Shown here in pieces: positions 9,139 through 17,439 of a stretch of 64,000 bases of DNA. The notes under the pieces are model-generated. The model saw only the letters and a list, made by a program, of their open reading frames with translations. It had not been told where the DNA came from and did not search any database. The first letter of the stretch is position 1; each line of letters opens with the position of its first letter. The stretch comes from Streptomyces sp. YS415 (lineage in GTDB: Bacteria > Actinomycetota > Actinomycetes > Streptomycetales > Streptomycetaceae), in NCBI RefSeq assembly GCF_023544665.1, contig NZ_JAMJFL010000009.1:62001-126000 (forward strand). Reading direction: 5' to 3'. The translations under genes were made by a program, and so were the position numbers.

Positions 9139-10284
9139 TCAGGCGGCGACGGGGTGGACGACGCGCTCGGTGCCGCTGTTCTCCTCGAAGCCGCGCAGGG
9201 TGCGCAGGTAGTAGAGGAGGTACTCGGCCAGTTCCTGCTCGCCGGTGGGCGCGTAGGAGGCGTCGGGGCCGCAGATGGCGGCGGTGTTGGTGAGATCGAA
9301 GCGCTTGTTGTAGCGCAGGTAGGAGCGGTAGAAGTTCATGCCGCCGTCGAGGGCCTCGTCGATCGCGGTGAAGCCGTCGCGGTCGTCCACCCACAGCGGC
9401 TCGCGCAGGCCGAGCAGCTCGAAGATCTGGGTGACCATGTCGCGGACCTTGGGGCCGTCGGAGTTGCCGAGGTGGAAGTACGTCTCCGGCGAGTCCGACA
9501 GCGAGATGGCCACGGCGTTGCGGGCGACGATGTCGACCGGGACGAGGTTGACCACGGTGTCGGGGTCGGCGAGCAGCCGGACCCGGGCGTGCGAGAGGAA
9601 GGTGCCGAGCTTGCGGGAGGCGGTCTTCTTGAAGACCAGCACCTGACGGGCGAAGCCGTACAGGCCCGACCAGTTCAGCCCGTGCCGGGTGACGCTGTGG
9701 CCGATGACGACGGTGGGCCGCAGGATGCGGATCCGCAGGTCGCCGGCGGCCTCCTCGACGAGGGCCTCGGCCCGCATCTTGGTCTGCTCGTAGCAGTTGT
9801 TGGCCACCGACGGGTCGGTCACCGGGCCCTCGGTGATCAGGTCGGTGCGCGAGCCCGCGACGTAGGCGGTGGAGACGTAGTTGAAGGTGCGCGCGCCGAC
9901 CTTGCGGGCGAGCTCCAGGACGTTGGCGGTGCCCTGGACGTTCTGCGCCTCGATCTCGGTGCGGTACTCCTCCTCGTAGCGCAGCGAGGCGGCGCAGTGC
10001 CAGACCTCGTCGACCGGCGGCACCGCGCTCAGGTCGGCCCCGCAGCCGTCCACGGTCATGTCGCCGTGCACCGCGACGGTGCGGCGCAGGATCTCCGGGT
10101 GCAGGTCGGAGCGGCCGTAGCCGTCCGCCATGGCGGAGAGGGTGTCGTGCAGGCGCTGCGTCGCCTCGGCGTCGTCCTTGCCGCGGACCAGTGCGATGAC
10201 GGGGTCGTCGGTCTTGTCGAGGAGCTCGAGGACCACGGCTCCGCCGACGAAGCCGGTGGCCCCGGTCAACAGACGTGTTGTCAT
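9139..10284 (-). CDS. NAD(P)H-dependent thioester reductase (Lys2/CAR C-terminal type)
   Basis: 381 aa stand-alone reductase. The Rossmann motif TGATGFVGG opens the protein (residues 7-15), and the SDR catalytic pair is seen in NNCYEQTKMRAE (Y...K, ~185-195). WHCAASLRY and FNYVSTAYVAG are the usual thioester-reductase landmarks. Such domains release a carrier-bound acyl thioester as aldehyde or alcohol. It lies directly upstream of carrier protein 2 and ligase 2, so it probably reduces the acyl group loaded on that carrier. ATG at 10284 follows GGAGA. Confidence 0.82.
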   Translation of the reverse strand: MTTRLLTGATGFVGGAVVLELLDKTDDPVIALVRGKDDAEATQRLHDTLSAMADGYGRSDLHPEILRRTVAVHGDMTVDGCGADLSAVPPVDEVWHCAASLRYEEEYRTEIEAQNVQGTANVLELARKVGARTFNYVSTAYVAGSRTDLITEGPVTDPSVANNCYEQTKMRAEALVEEAAGDLRIRILRPTVVIGHSVTRHGLNWSGLYGFARQVLVFKKTASRKLGTFLSHARVRLLADPDTVVNLVPVDIVARNAVAISLSDSPETYFHLGNSDGPKVRDMVTQIFELLGLREPLWVDDRDGFTAIDEALDGGMNFYRSYLRYNKRFDLTNTAAICGPDASYAPTGEQELAEYLLYYLRTLRGFEENSGTERVVHPVAA

Positions 10285-10462
10285 GAGTGCTTGTCTCCAG
10301 CGTCGGGACGTGGTGTGCGTCGATGGGGTGCTGCGGTGGTGCAGCGGATCGGGGGGATCGGGTTCGGTGGATCGGGTTCGGTGGGTGCGGGCGGGCGGCG
10401 CGGAGGGGGGCCGGAGGGTCCGGGATCACCGGGCCCCGGCCGTCCCCCGGTCGCCCGTCCTG

Positions 10463-11356
10463 CTACGCGCCGGTGACCGCGGTGGCGGTCGCGGACGCGT
10501 GTCGCGCCTCCAGCTCGTGTACGAACTCGGAGACGGCCGTCTGGAAGCCCTGCGGGTCGTCGAAGAACGGGACGTGGCCCGCGTGCTTGAGGGTGACGGC
10601 GCGGCTGTCCGGGATGCGGTTCAGCGCGTCCTCGATGACGGACTCGCTCCAGGCGAAGTCGCCGTCGCCGTTGATGATCAGCGTCGGGGCGGCGAGGCGG
10701 GCCAGCTCCTCGGGGTCGTCCTCGATCTCCAGGGAGGCGAGCAGGTTCTCGCGGATGGAGCCGACGGAGAGCAGGGAGAGGAAGTTGTCCTTGAGCGCCA
10801 GGTAGGCCGCGGTGCCGCCCTCGTGGATCATCTGGTCGGGGAAGACCAGCGGGTAGAGGTGGCCGAAGAGCTGCTGGGTGCCGCCGGACTCCAGGCTCGC
10901 CAGCCAGGAGCGGCTGACCAGCTTGCGGCGCAGGGTGCCGTTGGGCGAGAACGCCGGGCCCACCAGGACCAGGCCGGCCACGCGCTCGGGGTACTTGAGG
11001 GCGAACTCCCGGGCGATGAGGGTCGATATGGACGTGCCGACCAGGTAGGTCTTCTCGATGCCGAGGTGGTCCAGCAGGCGGCGCACGTCCTCGACGTGGT
11101 CCATGAACGTGACCGGCTCGGGGCCCGGGTTGGAGGCACCCTGGTTGCGCAGGTCGTAGTGGACGAGCCGGAAGTCGTTCGCCAGCTCGGTGGTGAAGTT
11201 CCGCCAGATCGGGCTGACGATGTAGAAGTTGTTGAGCAGGGTCACCGCCGGGCCCTGGCCGCTGTCCTCGTAGTACAGCTCCCCGCCGCCGGGCAGGGCG
11301 AGCGCGGAGTGGTTGAGGTAGCGGACGTCGAGCTGGCCGAACTGCTGGTCCGTCAT
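10463..11356 (-). CDS. alpha/beta-hydrolase, first gene of the biosynthetic operon
   Basis: 297 aa. The nucleophile elbow is GTSIST (~residue 108, GxSxS), the acid lies in LIINGDGDFAWSES (~235) and the catalytic His in LKHAGHVPFF (~265). The ATG at 11356 is preceded by GGAGACCCC. It is the promoter-proximal gene of the minus-strand operon, and the array of four heptamers lies ~87 bp upstream. It could be an editing or product-releasing thioesterase, an esterase or an amidase. The 178 bp between it and the thioester reductase contains a short duplicated GATCGGGTTCGGTG unit but no gene. Confidence 0.8.
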   Translation of the reverse strand: MTDQQFGQLDVRYLNHSALALPGGGELYYEDSGQGPAVTLLNNFYIVSPIWRNFTTELANDFRLVHYDLRNQGASNPGPEPVTFMDHVEDVRRLLDHLGIEKTYLVGTSISTLIAREFALKYPERVAGLVLVGPAFSPNGTLRRKLVSRSWLASLESGGTQQLFGHLYPLVFPDQMIHEGGTAAYLALKDNFLSLLSVGSIRENLLASLEIEDDPEELARLAAPTLIINGDGDFAWSESVIEDALNRIPDSRAVTLKHAGHVPFFDDPQGFQTAVSEFVHELEARHASATATAVTGA

Positions 11357-11442
11357 GGGGTCTCCTTGGCTGGTTCGTTCGGTCGTGCGACGGGGAGCGA
11401 TCCGGACGGGCGACCGTCGCCGGTGTCCAGACTCCGATGGCC

Positions 11443-11482
11443 CGTTCAACACCCGCCCAAGGCGTGTCCAAGAGCGGGACAA
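11443..11482 (-). promoter_or_regulatory. candidate SARP binding site: four heptamers at 11-bp period
   Basis: Read on the minus strand, TTGTCCC, TTGGACA, TTGGGCG and TTGAACG follow each other with exact 4-bp spacers (gctc, cgcc, ggtg). All four begin TTG and three have C as the sixth base. SARP proteins are known to bind heptameric direct repeats spaced one helical turn apart just upstream of the -10 region. The array faces the alpha/beta-hydrolase-led operon, 87 bp before its ATG, and a SARP gene is the adjacent locus. Binding is inferred. Confidence 0.65.
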
Positions 11483-11556
11483 CGTGCTGGTCAGGGCCGT
11501 TTTTCGGGGGTTGCGCGGGGCGCTGGTGCGGACGTGCGGGGCAGGCTGGAAAAGGA

Positions 11557-14145
11557 CTATGTGGCGGGGGTCACCGGGCGCCGCCGCGGCGGTCCGGGAA
11601 CCGGCCCGTGCGGCCGGGCCGCGAGCGGCCCCCGGCGGACGGCTCCGGCGCCGTAGGCCCGGTCGGCATCGGGCCCGACGGGGTCACCACGACCGGCGTC
11701 GGACCGGGCGGGATCGGTACGGCCGGCGTCGGACCGGGCGGGATCGGTACGGCCGACTTCGGACCGAACGGGATCCGTGCGCCCGGCATCGTTCCGGGGA
11801 CCGTCGGCGCGACCGGCGTCGGACCGTACGGCGTCCGTGCGGCCCGCGTCGGACCAGGCGGAGTTGCGGGCCGTGAGCAGCCCCCGGCGGACGGCTCCCG
11901 CGCCGCAGGGCCGGTCGGCATCGGGCCCGACGGGGTCACCACGGCCGGCTTCGGACCGGGCGGGGTCGGTACGGCCGGTTTCGGACCGGACGGGCTCACT
12001 GCGACCGGCGTCCGACAAGGCAGGACCGGTGCAACCGGCATCGTCCCGGGCAGAACCCGCACGACCGCCCCCGGACCGGACGGGCTCACTGCGACCGGCG
12101 TCGGACGGGACGGGCTCAGTACGGCCCGCGTCGGACCGGACGGGCTCAGTACGGCCCGCGTCGGACCAGGCGGGCTCACTACGGCCCTCGCCGGACCGAA
12201 CGGAGTCCTTACGGCCCACGTCGGACCGGACGGAGTCCTTACGGCCCGCGTCACACCGGGCAGGGTCGCTGCGCCCCGCACCCGACCAGGCGGAGTCACC
12301 GCGGTCGGCCGAGCCGCCGGCCGCGTGGGCGAGGACTCCGAACCGGACGATCTCCGGGACCCGGAAGGTGGCCGAGGCGCCCGGCGAGGCGTCGGCCAGG
12401 ACCAGGACGTGCCGGTCCAGCAGCCGCCCCACCACCGACTGGGCGCTCCACGTGTCGAGTTCCAGCACCGACTTGACCTGCTCGGTGTCGAAGGGCCCCG
12501 GTCCCGCCGCGGCGAGCAGGAACACCGACCTGCGCAGCCAGGGTGCGAGCCGGGCCAGGGCGCTGTCCGCGCGGGCGAGCGCGGCGCAGGCCTCGTCCTG
12601 CAGCTCGGCGACGAGGCGGTCGTCGTCGAGGAGCCCCGCGGCCAGGTCGCTGAGCGTCCACATGGGCCGGGCCGCGTACAGCTCGCCCACGGCCCGCAGC
12701 ATCAGCGGATGCCTGCCCATCCGGGTGACCATGTGCCGCAGCGCCGCATGGTGCCCGGTGATGCGCTCGGCGCCGACCAGCCGCTCGAAGAACGCGGCCG
12801 CGTCCTCCGCGCCGAGCGGCCCGAGCGTCAGGCGCCGGGCGCCGGGCAGTCCGGACAGCCGGACCCGGGAGGTCACCAGGGTCAGGCAGGAGTCGCCGCC
12901 GGGCAGCAGCGCGAGCACCTGGTCGGTGGCGGCGGCGTCGTCCAGCAGCACGAGCAGCGAGCGTTCCCGGGTGGCGGCCCGGAACAGCGCGGCGAGTCCT
13001 TCGGTGTCCTCGGGCTGCCGCGGCCGGCCGATGCCGAGCCCGTCCAGCAGCGACCGCAGGACGGCCTCCGGGGAGCGCGGCCGGTCGGCGCTGTCGTGCA
13101 GGGACGCGTACAGGAGCCCGTCGGGGAACCGTTCGGCCATGGCGCGGGCGGCCCGTACGGCGAGCGCGGTCTTGCCCACGCCGGCCGGGCCGAGCAGGGT
13201 GATCACCTGGGGCCCGGGAGCGGTGAACCGCTCACGGATGCGCGCCAGTTCCGGCTCACGGCCCACGAAGTCCGGCGCCTCCGGCGGCAGTTGGTCCACC
13301 GCCGGAGTGACGGGCGCCGGGGCCGCGGGACGCCGTACGACCGCCCGCTCGGGCTTGCCGGCGGGCGGCAGGACCTCGCGCAGTATGTCCTGCTGGAGCT
13401 GGCGCACCCGCTCGGAGGGCTCGATGCCCAGGTCGTCGACGAGCCGGTTGCGCAGCCGCAGATAGGCGTCGAGGGCCGTGCTGCGCTGCCCGGAGCGGTG
13501 GGCGGCGATCATCAGCTGGGCGGTGAACCGCTCGTCCAGCGGGTGGTCCACGGTGAGCCGGCGCAACTCCGCCACCAGCGCCTGGTGGCGGCCGAGCTGG
13601 AGGTCGGCCTCGATCCGCAGCTCCAGGGCGCTCAGCCGGGCCTCGCCGATCTGCGCGATCCGCGCGGTGAGCAGCGGACCGGCCTCCAGCCCCGCGAACG
13701 GCTCGCCGCGCCACAGCGCGAGCCCCTCCCGCAGCAGCCGGGCGGCGTCCTCGGCCGCCCCGGAGGCGAGCGCGGCACGGGCCCGGGTGGCCCGCTGCTC
13801 GAACTCCCACAGGTCCAGCTCCCCCGGCCGCGCCGTGAGCCGGTAGCCGCCCGGCCCGGTCTCCAGGCGCTCCCCGGCGGCGTCGGTGCTGCCCTTGAGG
13901 GCCTGGCGCAGTTGGTAGATGTAGGTCTGCACGGTCTTGCGGGCCAGCCGCGGCGGGTCCTCGTCCCACAGCTCCTCGACGAGGGCCTGTGTGGAGACCA
14001 GATGGTTGGCGTCCAGCAGCAGGACGGCCATGGCCCGCCGGGCCATCGGCGCGGTGAGGGTGCGGCGCTCGCCGTCCACGTGGATCTCCAGCGGGCCGAG
14101 CACCTTGATGCGCAGCTCGGGCAGGCCGGTGAGGGTGGCGGTCAT
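11557..14145 (-). CDS. SARP-family regulator with NB-ARC-like ATPase and a repeat-rich C-terminus
   Basis: 862 aa. An OmpR-type winged helix (residues ~10-105, LRIKVLGPLEIHVDG) and bacterial transcriptional activation domain (~110-255) define a Streptomyces antibiotic regulatory protein. A STAND/NB-ARC-like ATPase follows: Walker A GPAGVGKTA (~310), Walker B LLVLLDDAA (~390), and a winged-helix-like stretch to ~615. Large SARPs usually end in TPRs. Here residues ~620-835 are instead a degenerate ten-residue repeat (see the repeat entry). The ATG overlaps the stop of the 68-aa ORF (ATGA). It probably activates the operon starting at 11356 through the heptamer array. Confidence 0.88.
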   Translation of the reverse strand: MTATLTGLPELRIKVLGPLEIHVDGERRTLTAPMARRAMAVLLLDANHLVSTQALVEELWDEDPPRLARKTVQTYIYQLRQALKGSTDAAGERLETGPGGYRLTARPGELDLWEFEQRATRARAALASGAAEDAARLLREGLALWRGEPFAGLEAGPLLTARIAQIGEARLSALELRIEADLQLGRHQALVAELRRLTVDHPLDERFTAQLMIAAHRSGQRSTALDAYLRLRNRLVDDLGIEPSERVRQLQQDILREVLPPAGKPERAVVRRPAAPAPVTPAVDQLPPEAPDFVGREPELARIRERFTAPGPQVITLLGPAGVGKTALAVRAARAMAERFPDGLLYASLHDSADRPRSPEAVLRSLLDGLGIGRPRQPEDTEGLAALFRAATRERSLLVLLDDAAATDQVLALLPGGDSCLTLVTSRVRLSGLPGARRLTLGPLGAEDAAAFFERLVGAERITGHHAALRHMVTRMGRHPLMLRAVGELYAARPMWTLSDLAAGLLDDDRLVAELQDEACAALARADSALARLAPWLRRSVFLLAAAGPGPFDTEQVKSVLELDTWSAQSVVGRLLDRHVLVLADASPGASATFRVPEIVRFGVLAHAAGGSADRGDSAWSGAGRSDPARCDAGRKDSVRSDVGRKDSVRSGEGRSEPAWSDAGRTEPVRSDAGRTEPVPSDAGRSEPVRSGGGRAGSARDDAGCTGPALSDAGRSEPVRSETGRTDPARSEAGRGDPVGPDADRPCGAGAVRRGLLTARNSAWSDAGRTDAVRSDAGRADGPRNDAGRTDPVRSEVGRTDPARSDAGRTDPARSDAGRGDPVGPDADRAYGAGAVRRGPLAARPHGPVPGPPRRRPVTPAT
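11650..12290 (-). repeat. 30-bp minisatellite encoding a decapeptide repeat in the SARP C-terminus
   Basis: About 18 degenerate copies of a 30-bp unit encode S-D-A-G-R-T-D/E-P-A/V-R-like decapeptides. A longer unit, PDADRxxGAGAVRRG, occurs twice, near 11900 and near 11650, so a block of repeats has itself been duplicated. Each unit alternates acidic and basic residues and is predicted to be disordered. On the other strand the same DNA reads as Gly-X-X triplets, which makes a long but spurious open frame. Confidence 0.85.
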
Positions 14146-14348
14146 GTCGTCCTCCTCCGTCCCTTGGCCGGGCCCCGGTCCCGTGCGGGCGGGTGCGGTG
14201 CCGGGGCCTGCGGGGCCACGGTGCGGGCCGAGACCAGGCGGCCGGGGCAGGACGACTCCGGTTCCAGGCCGCCGGGCAGCAGCAGGCCGAGGAAGTGCTC
14301 GACGGTTCCGTAGCGCGCCGTCGGGGCGGCGCCGGTGTTCGCGCTCAT
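14142..14348 (-). CDS. 68-aa coupled ORF between the AraC and SARP genes
   Basis: Begins MSANTGAAPTARYGTVEHFLGLLL. Its ATG (14348) overlaps the AraC stop and its stop overlaps the SARP start, both as ATGA. Two perfect coupling overlaps in a row argue that it is translated. The middle has a short hydrophobic stretch (VEHFLGLLLPGGL) and the C-terminus is Pro/Arg-rich. I do not recognise a family. It may be a small regulatory peptide or only a translational bridge between the two regulators. Confidence 0.5.
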   Translation of the reverse strand: MSANTGAAPTARYGTVEHFLGLLLPGGLEPESSCPGRLVSARTVAPQAPAPHPPARDRGPAKGRRRTT

Positions 14349-15337
14349 CGCCGGGCTCCGGTGTTCGCGGCGGGGCCGGTGTCCGTGCGGTGGAGCAGGG
14401 CGCGGCGCTCCTTGCGGAACTCGCTGGGCGTGACGCCGTAGCGGCCGCGGAACAGCCGGCTGAAGTGGGACGCCCCGTACAGACCGGCCCGTTCGCCGAT
14501 CAGCGCGACGGGCAGGTGGTCGAGGGCGGGGTCGGCCAGTTCCGACCGGCAGCGGGCGAGCCGCTCGTCGCGGATCCAGCGGGCCGGGCTGACGCCGAAC
14601 TCCTGGAAGATCTTCTGCAGGTAGCGCAGCGAGATGTTGTGCCGGCGGGCGATCTCGACGGGGCTCAGGCTCGGCTCCGCGAGGTGTTCGCGCACATGGG
14701 CCTGGATCCGGAGCATCAGCGCCTGGCGGGCGATCTCGTTGTCGGGGGCGAGCTCGCGCATCCGCTCGGCGAACAGGACCGCGGTGAGCCCGGCGACGCT
14801 GCCGCCGAGCAGGTCGACGGCCGTCTCGACCTCCTCGCCGTGCCGGTCCAGGCCCTCCAGCAGGCTGCTCAGCAGGGCGGCGGCGCCCTGGTCGCCGTTC
14901 CAGGTGCGGGCGGTGAGCCGCTGGGTGTCGGCGGCGGTGAGCCCGACCAGGGAGTGGGTCACCATGACGTCGACCATCCGGAACCGGTCCGGCATGATCA
15001 CCTTGAACGGGCGCCCGGTGTCGAAAGAGATCAGCTGCGGCGGCCGTACGACACCGTGGCGGCCGTCCTGGAACACCCAGACCTCGCCGTGCAGCGGCCG
15101 GCACATCCGCAGCCGCGACCGCTCACCGGCGCCGATCAGCCGGGCGGGCCGGACGAGTTCGCGGGGGCCGCCCTGGACGAGGGAGACGGTCACCTCGCCG
15201 AAGCGATGGCGGGCCGTGGTCCCTTCGAGGATCTCCTCGTGGCTCTTGACGATCTGCAGGCCACCGCGTTCCGCGGGCGGCGGGTCGGCCGTGCACCTGC
15301 GCAGTTGGCGGGGCTTCACCTCACTGACGCGTTGCAT
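14345..15337 (-). CDS. AraC/XylS-family transcriptional regulator
   Basis: 330 aa from ATG 15337 (preceded by AGGGGG); an in-frame start 54 bp upstream lacks a comparable site and would run into the ARE-like region. The N-terminal ~190 residues match the AraC-binding-like domain (GEVTVSLVQGGPREL ... VVRPPQLISFDTGRPF). The C-terminal two-HTH domain is clear: LSPVEIARRHNISLRYLQKIFQEFGVSPARWI and GLYGASHFSRLFRGRYGVTPSEFR. A gamma-butyrolactone-receptor-type palindrome lies ~50-75 bp upstream, so it is likely repressed by the ArpA-like receptor. Through two ATGA overlaps its mRNA also carries the 68-aa ORF and the SARP gene. Confidence 0.88.
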   Translation of the reverse strand: MQRVSEVKPRQLRRCTADPPPAERGGLQIVKSHEEILEGTTARHRFGEVTVSLVQGGPRELVRPARLIGAGERSRLRMCRPLHGEVWVFQDGRHGVVRPPQLISFDTGRPFKVIMPDRFRMVDVMVTHSLVGLTAADTQRLTARTWNGDQGAAALLSSLLEGLDRHGEEVETAVDLLGGSVAGLTAVLFAERMRELAPDNEIARQALMLRIQAHVREHLAEPSLSPVEIARRHNISLRYLQKIFQEFGVSPARWIRDERLARCRSELADPALDHLPVALIGERAGLYGASHFSRLFRGRYGVTPSEFRKERRALLHRTDTGPAANTGARR

Positions 15338-15385
15338 CGCGTACCCCCTGTTCCGATGTCGGGCTCCGATGAAGCACCACCAGAG

Positions 15386-15410
15386 AAACATACCCGCATG
15401 CGGGTTTTCT
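15386..15410. promoter_or_regulatory. ARE-like operator upstream of the AraC gene
   Basis: The sequence contains AAACATACCCGCATGCGGGT, with a perfect 12-bp palindrome CCCGCATGCGGG at 15393-15404. It shares the 16-base core AACATACCCGCATGCG with a site at 18554-18580 in front of the receptor and afsA-like genes. Autoregulatory elements bound by ArpA/ScbR-type receptors are AT-flanked palindromes of this size. The shared core between two regulatory promoters in one cluster is direct evidence for a common regulator. Confidence 0.75.
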
Positions 15411-15452
15411 ACTTCGATCGGGAGTTTCGATGACTCGGACGGGGCACGCCGG

Positions 15453-15482
15453 TGAGGCCGGGCCGCTCTCGGCCCGGCCTCA
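15453..15482 (-). terminator. terminator of the DAHP synthase gene
   Basis: A perfect 13-bp inverted repeat, TGAGGCCGGGCCG with its complement, is separated by CTCT. It lies 30 bp past the DAHP synthase stop and before the ARE site. It insulates the AraC operon from DAHP synthase transcription. No T-run is present, as is common in Streptomyces. Confidence 0.75.
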
Positions 15483-15512
15483 CGGCCCGGTCGTCGGTGG
15501 AGGAAGTGCTGG

Positions 15513-16901
15513 TCAGGCCGCCTGCGCGATCGGCGGGCGGGCGGCGGCCGGGACGGCGCGGTCGGCGTACAGCTCCGCCACCTGGAAGGCGAGATCGAGC
15601 GCCTGGTAGCGGTTGAGCCGGGGGTCGCAGGCGGTCTGGTAGCGCCGGTGCAGATCGGTCAGGCCGATCGGGTGCCCGCCGCCCACGCACTCGGTGACGT
15701 CGTCGCCGGTGAGCTCGATGTGGATGCCGCCGGGATGGGTGCCGAGCTCGCGGTGCGCCTCGAAGAAGCCGGTCACCTCGTCCAGGACGTCGTCGAAGCG
15801 GCGCGTCTTGTGCCCGCTGGCCGCCGAGAAGGTGTTGCCGTGCATCGGGTCGCAGATCCAGGCGATGGGCGCCTCGGCCTCGGCGGCCGCCTCGACGAGT
15901 GAGGGCAGCACGTCCCGGACCTTGTCACGGCCCATGCGCGCGATGAACGACAGCCGGCCCGGCTCCCGTTCGGGGTCGAGCCGGTCGATGAGCGCGAGCA
16001 CCTCGTCCCGCGAGGCCGACGGACCGAGCTTCACGGCGACGGGGTTGCGGACGGAGGCGGCGAACTCCACGTGCGCGTGGTCGAGCTGACGGGTCCGCTC
16101 GCCGATCCAGACCATGTGCCCGGAGACGTCGTAGGCGTGCCCGGTGCGCGAGTCGGTACGGGTCAGGGCGGCCTCGTAGTCGAGCAGCAGCGCCTCGTGG
16201 CTGGAGTAGAACTCCGCGAGGTGGAATTCGGTGGGGTCGGCGCCGCAGGCGGCGAGGAAGGTCAGGGCGCGGTCGATGTCCCGGGCGAGGGCCTCGTAAC
16301 GGGCGCCGATGGGGGAGCTGTTGACGAAGTCGCGGTTCCACTCGTGGACCTGGCGCAGGTCGCCGTAGCCGCCGGTGACGAAGGCGCGGATCAGGTTCAG
16401 GGTGGAGGCGGAGGCGTGGTACATGCGTTTGAGGCGTTCCGGGTCGGGCCGGCGGGCCTCCTCGGTGAACTCCTGGCCGTTGACGGCGTCGCCGCGGTAG
16501 ACCGGCAGCGTGAGGTCGCCGCGGACCTCGACCGGCTGGGAGCGCGGCTTGGAGTACTGGCCGGCGATCCTGCCGATCTTCACGACGGGTACGGAGGTGG
16601 CGTAGGTCAGGACGGCGGCCATCTGGAGCAGCGTCTTGACCTTGTCCCGGACCTGGTCGGCGGTGACCCCGTCGAAGGTCTCGGCGCAGTCGCCGCCCTG
16701 GAGCAGGAAGGCCTCGCCGCGGGCCACCCGGGCGATGCGCTCGCGCAGTTGGTCGCACTCCCCGGCGAACACCAGCGGCGGGTAGGACGACAGCTCCTCG
16801 AGCACGCCCTTGAGAGCGTCCGGGTCGGGCCAGTCGGGCTGCTGGGCGGCAGGAAGCCGGCGCCAGGAATCCACATCCGTGATGCGCTGATCAGCATTCA
16901 T
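15513..16901 (-). CDS. class II (plant-type) 3-deoxy-D-arabino-heptulosonate 7-phosphate synthase
   Basis: 462 aa from ATG 16901. Family landmarks: FLLQGGDCAETF (~residues 65-76), KIGRIAGQYSKPRS (~108-121), ERTRQLDHAHVEF (~265), WICDPMHGNTF (~345) and GGIHIELTGDDVTECVGG (~385-402). It condenses phosphoenolpyruvate and erythrose-4-phosphate to DAHP, the first step of the shikimate pathway. Streptomyces has a housekeeping copy elsewhere; a cluster-borne copy usually raises chorismate supply, as in phenazine clusters (PhzC). That fits the aryl chemistry of the neighbouring operon. An upstream in-frame extension to 17309 has no family match and is ignored. Confidence 0.9.
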   Translation of the reverse strand: MNADQRITDVDSWRRLPAAQQPDWPDPDALKGVLEELSSYPPLVFAGECDQLRERIARVARGEAFLLQGGDCAETFDGVTADQVRDKVKTLLQMAAVLTYATSVPVVKIGRIAGQYSKPRSQPVEVRGDLTLPVYRGDAVNGQEFTEEARRPDPERLKRMYHASASTLNLIRAFVTGGYGDLRQVHEWNRDFVNSSPIGARYEALARDIDRALTFLAACGADPTEFHLAEFYSSHEALLLDYEAALTRTDSRTGHAYDVSGHMVWIGERTRQLDHAHVEFAASVRNPVAVKLGPSASRDEVLALIDRLDPEREPGRLSFIARMGRDKVRDVLPSLVEAAAEAEAPIAWICDPMHGNTFSAASGHKTRRFDDVLDEVTGFFEAHRELGTHPGGIHIELTGDDVTECVGGGHPIGLTDLHRRYQTACDPRLNRYQALDLAFQVAELYADRAVPAAARPPIAQAA

Positions 16902-17439
16902 GTCGGGCTGAGCCTCACTCTTGTCCGGGGACGGGTGTCGGTTCGGGAGTCCGGGGGAAGGGCCGGTGCGGTGCCCTGGGAGTGCGGGGCCCTGGGTGCG
17001 GAGCGGCCCTCCCACCGCCGGGACGCTCCTCGCCGGGGGATGTACGAGGAGGGCACCGGTCGAGGGGAGGGCCGCGACTCGGGGGGGCGAGCGGCATCCG
17101 GCCCGCCTGCGGCCCGGACTCACCGCGATGCCCCCGACTCTACGAACGCCCCCGTCCCCGTGGTTGCCACCGCGCGCACCGCTGCTTGCCGAAACACGCG
17201 TGAGCGGACGCGATGTCCGGAATTCAATGTTCCGCGCGAGCCGGAATTGATCATTCCGAGCGAGTGAAACGAGAAAGGGGATGACGGGGGACTTCTTTCG
17301 GCCATCCATGAATGCGGAATGGGGAATTCGGAATTACTTCTTCCGGGCGCCGGGAACGCCAAAGGGCGGCCCTGATCCACCAGAGCCGCCGCACCTGATC
17401 ACTGCCTGCCGCCGGTTGCGCCGCCGGCGCAAGCCCTTG
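16902..17439. other. gene-free region upstream of DAHP synthase with a tandem repeat
   Basis: No convincing gene. Two imperfect 24-bp units (17217-17240 and 17241-17264, about 19 of 24 identical, each starting CCGGAATT) stand in a locally AT-richer stretch, possibly a regulator site for the DAHP synthase promoter. A hairpin TTGCGCC-gcc-GGCGCAA at 17416-17432 just after the LysR stop may be its terminator. Confidence 0.5.

Noticed and set aside
11437..14313. A 958-residue plus-strand open frame rich in Gly-X-X, looking like a collagen-like protein
   Set aside because: It is the reverse strand of the SARP gene; the Gly triplets are the complement of the decapeptide repeat. The minus-strand frame has clear domains.
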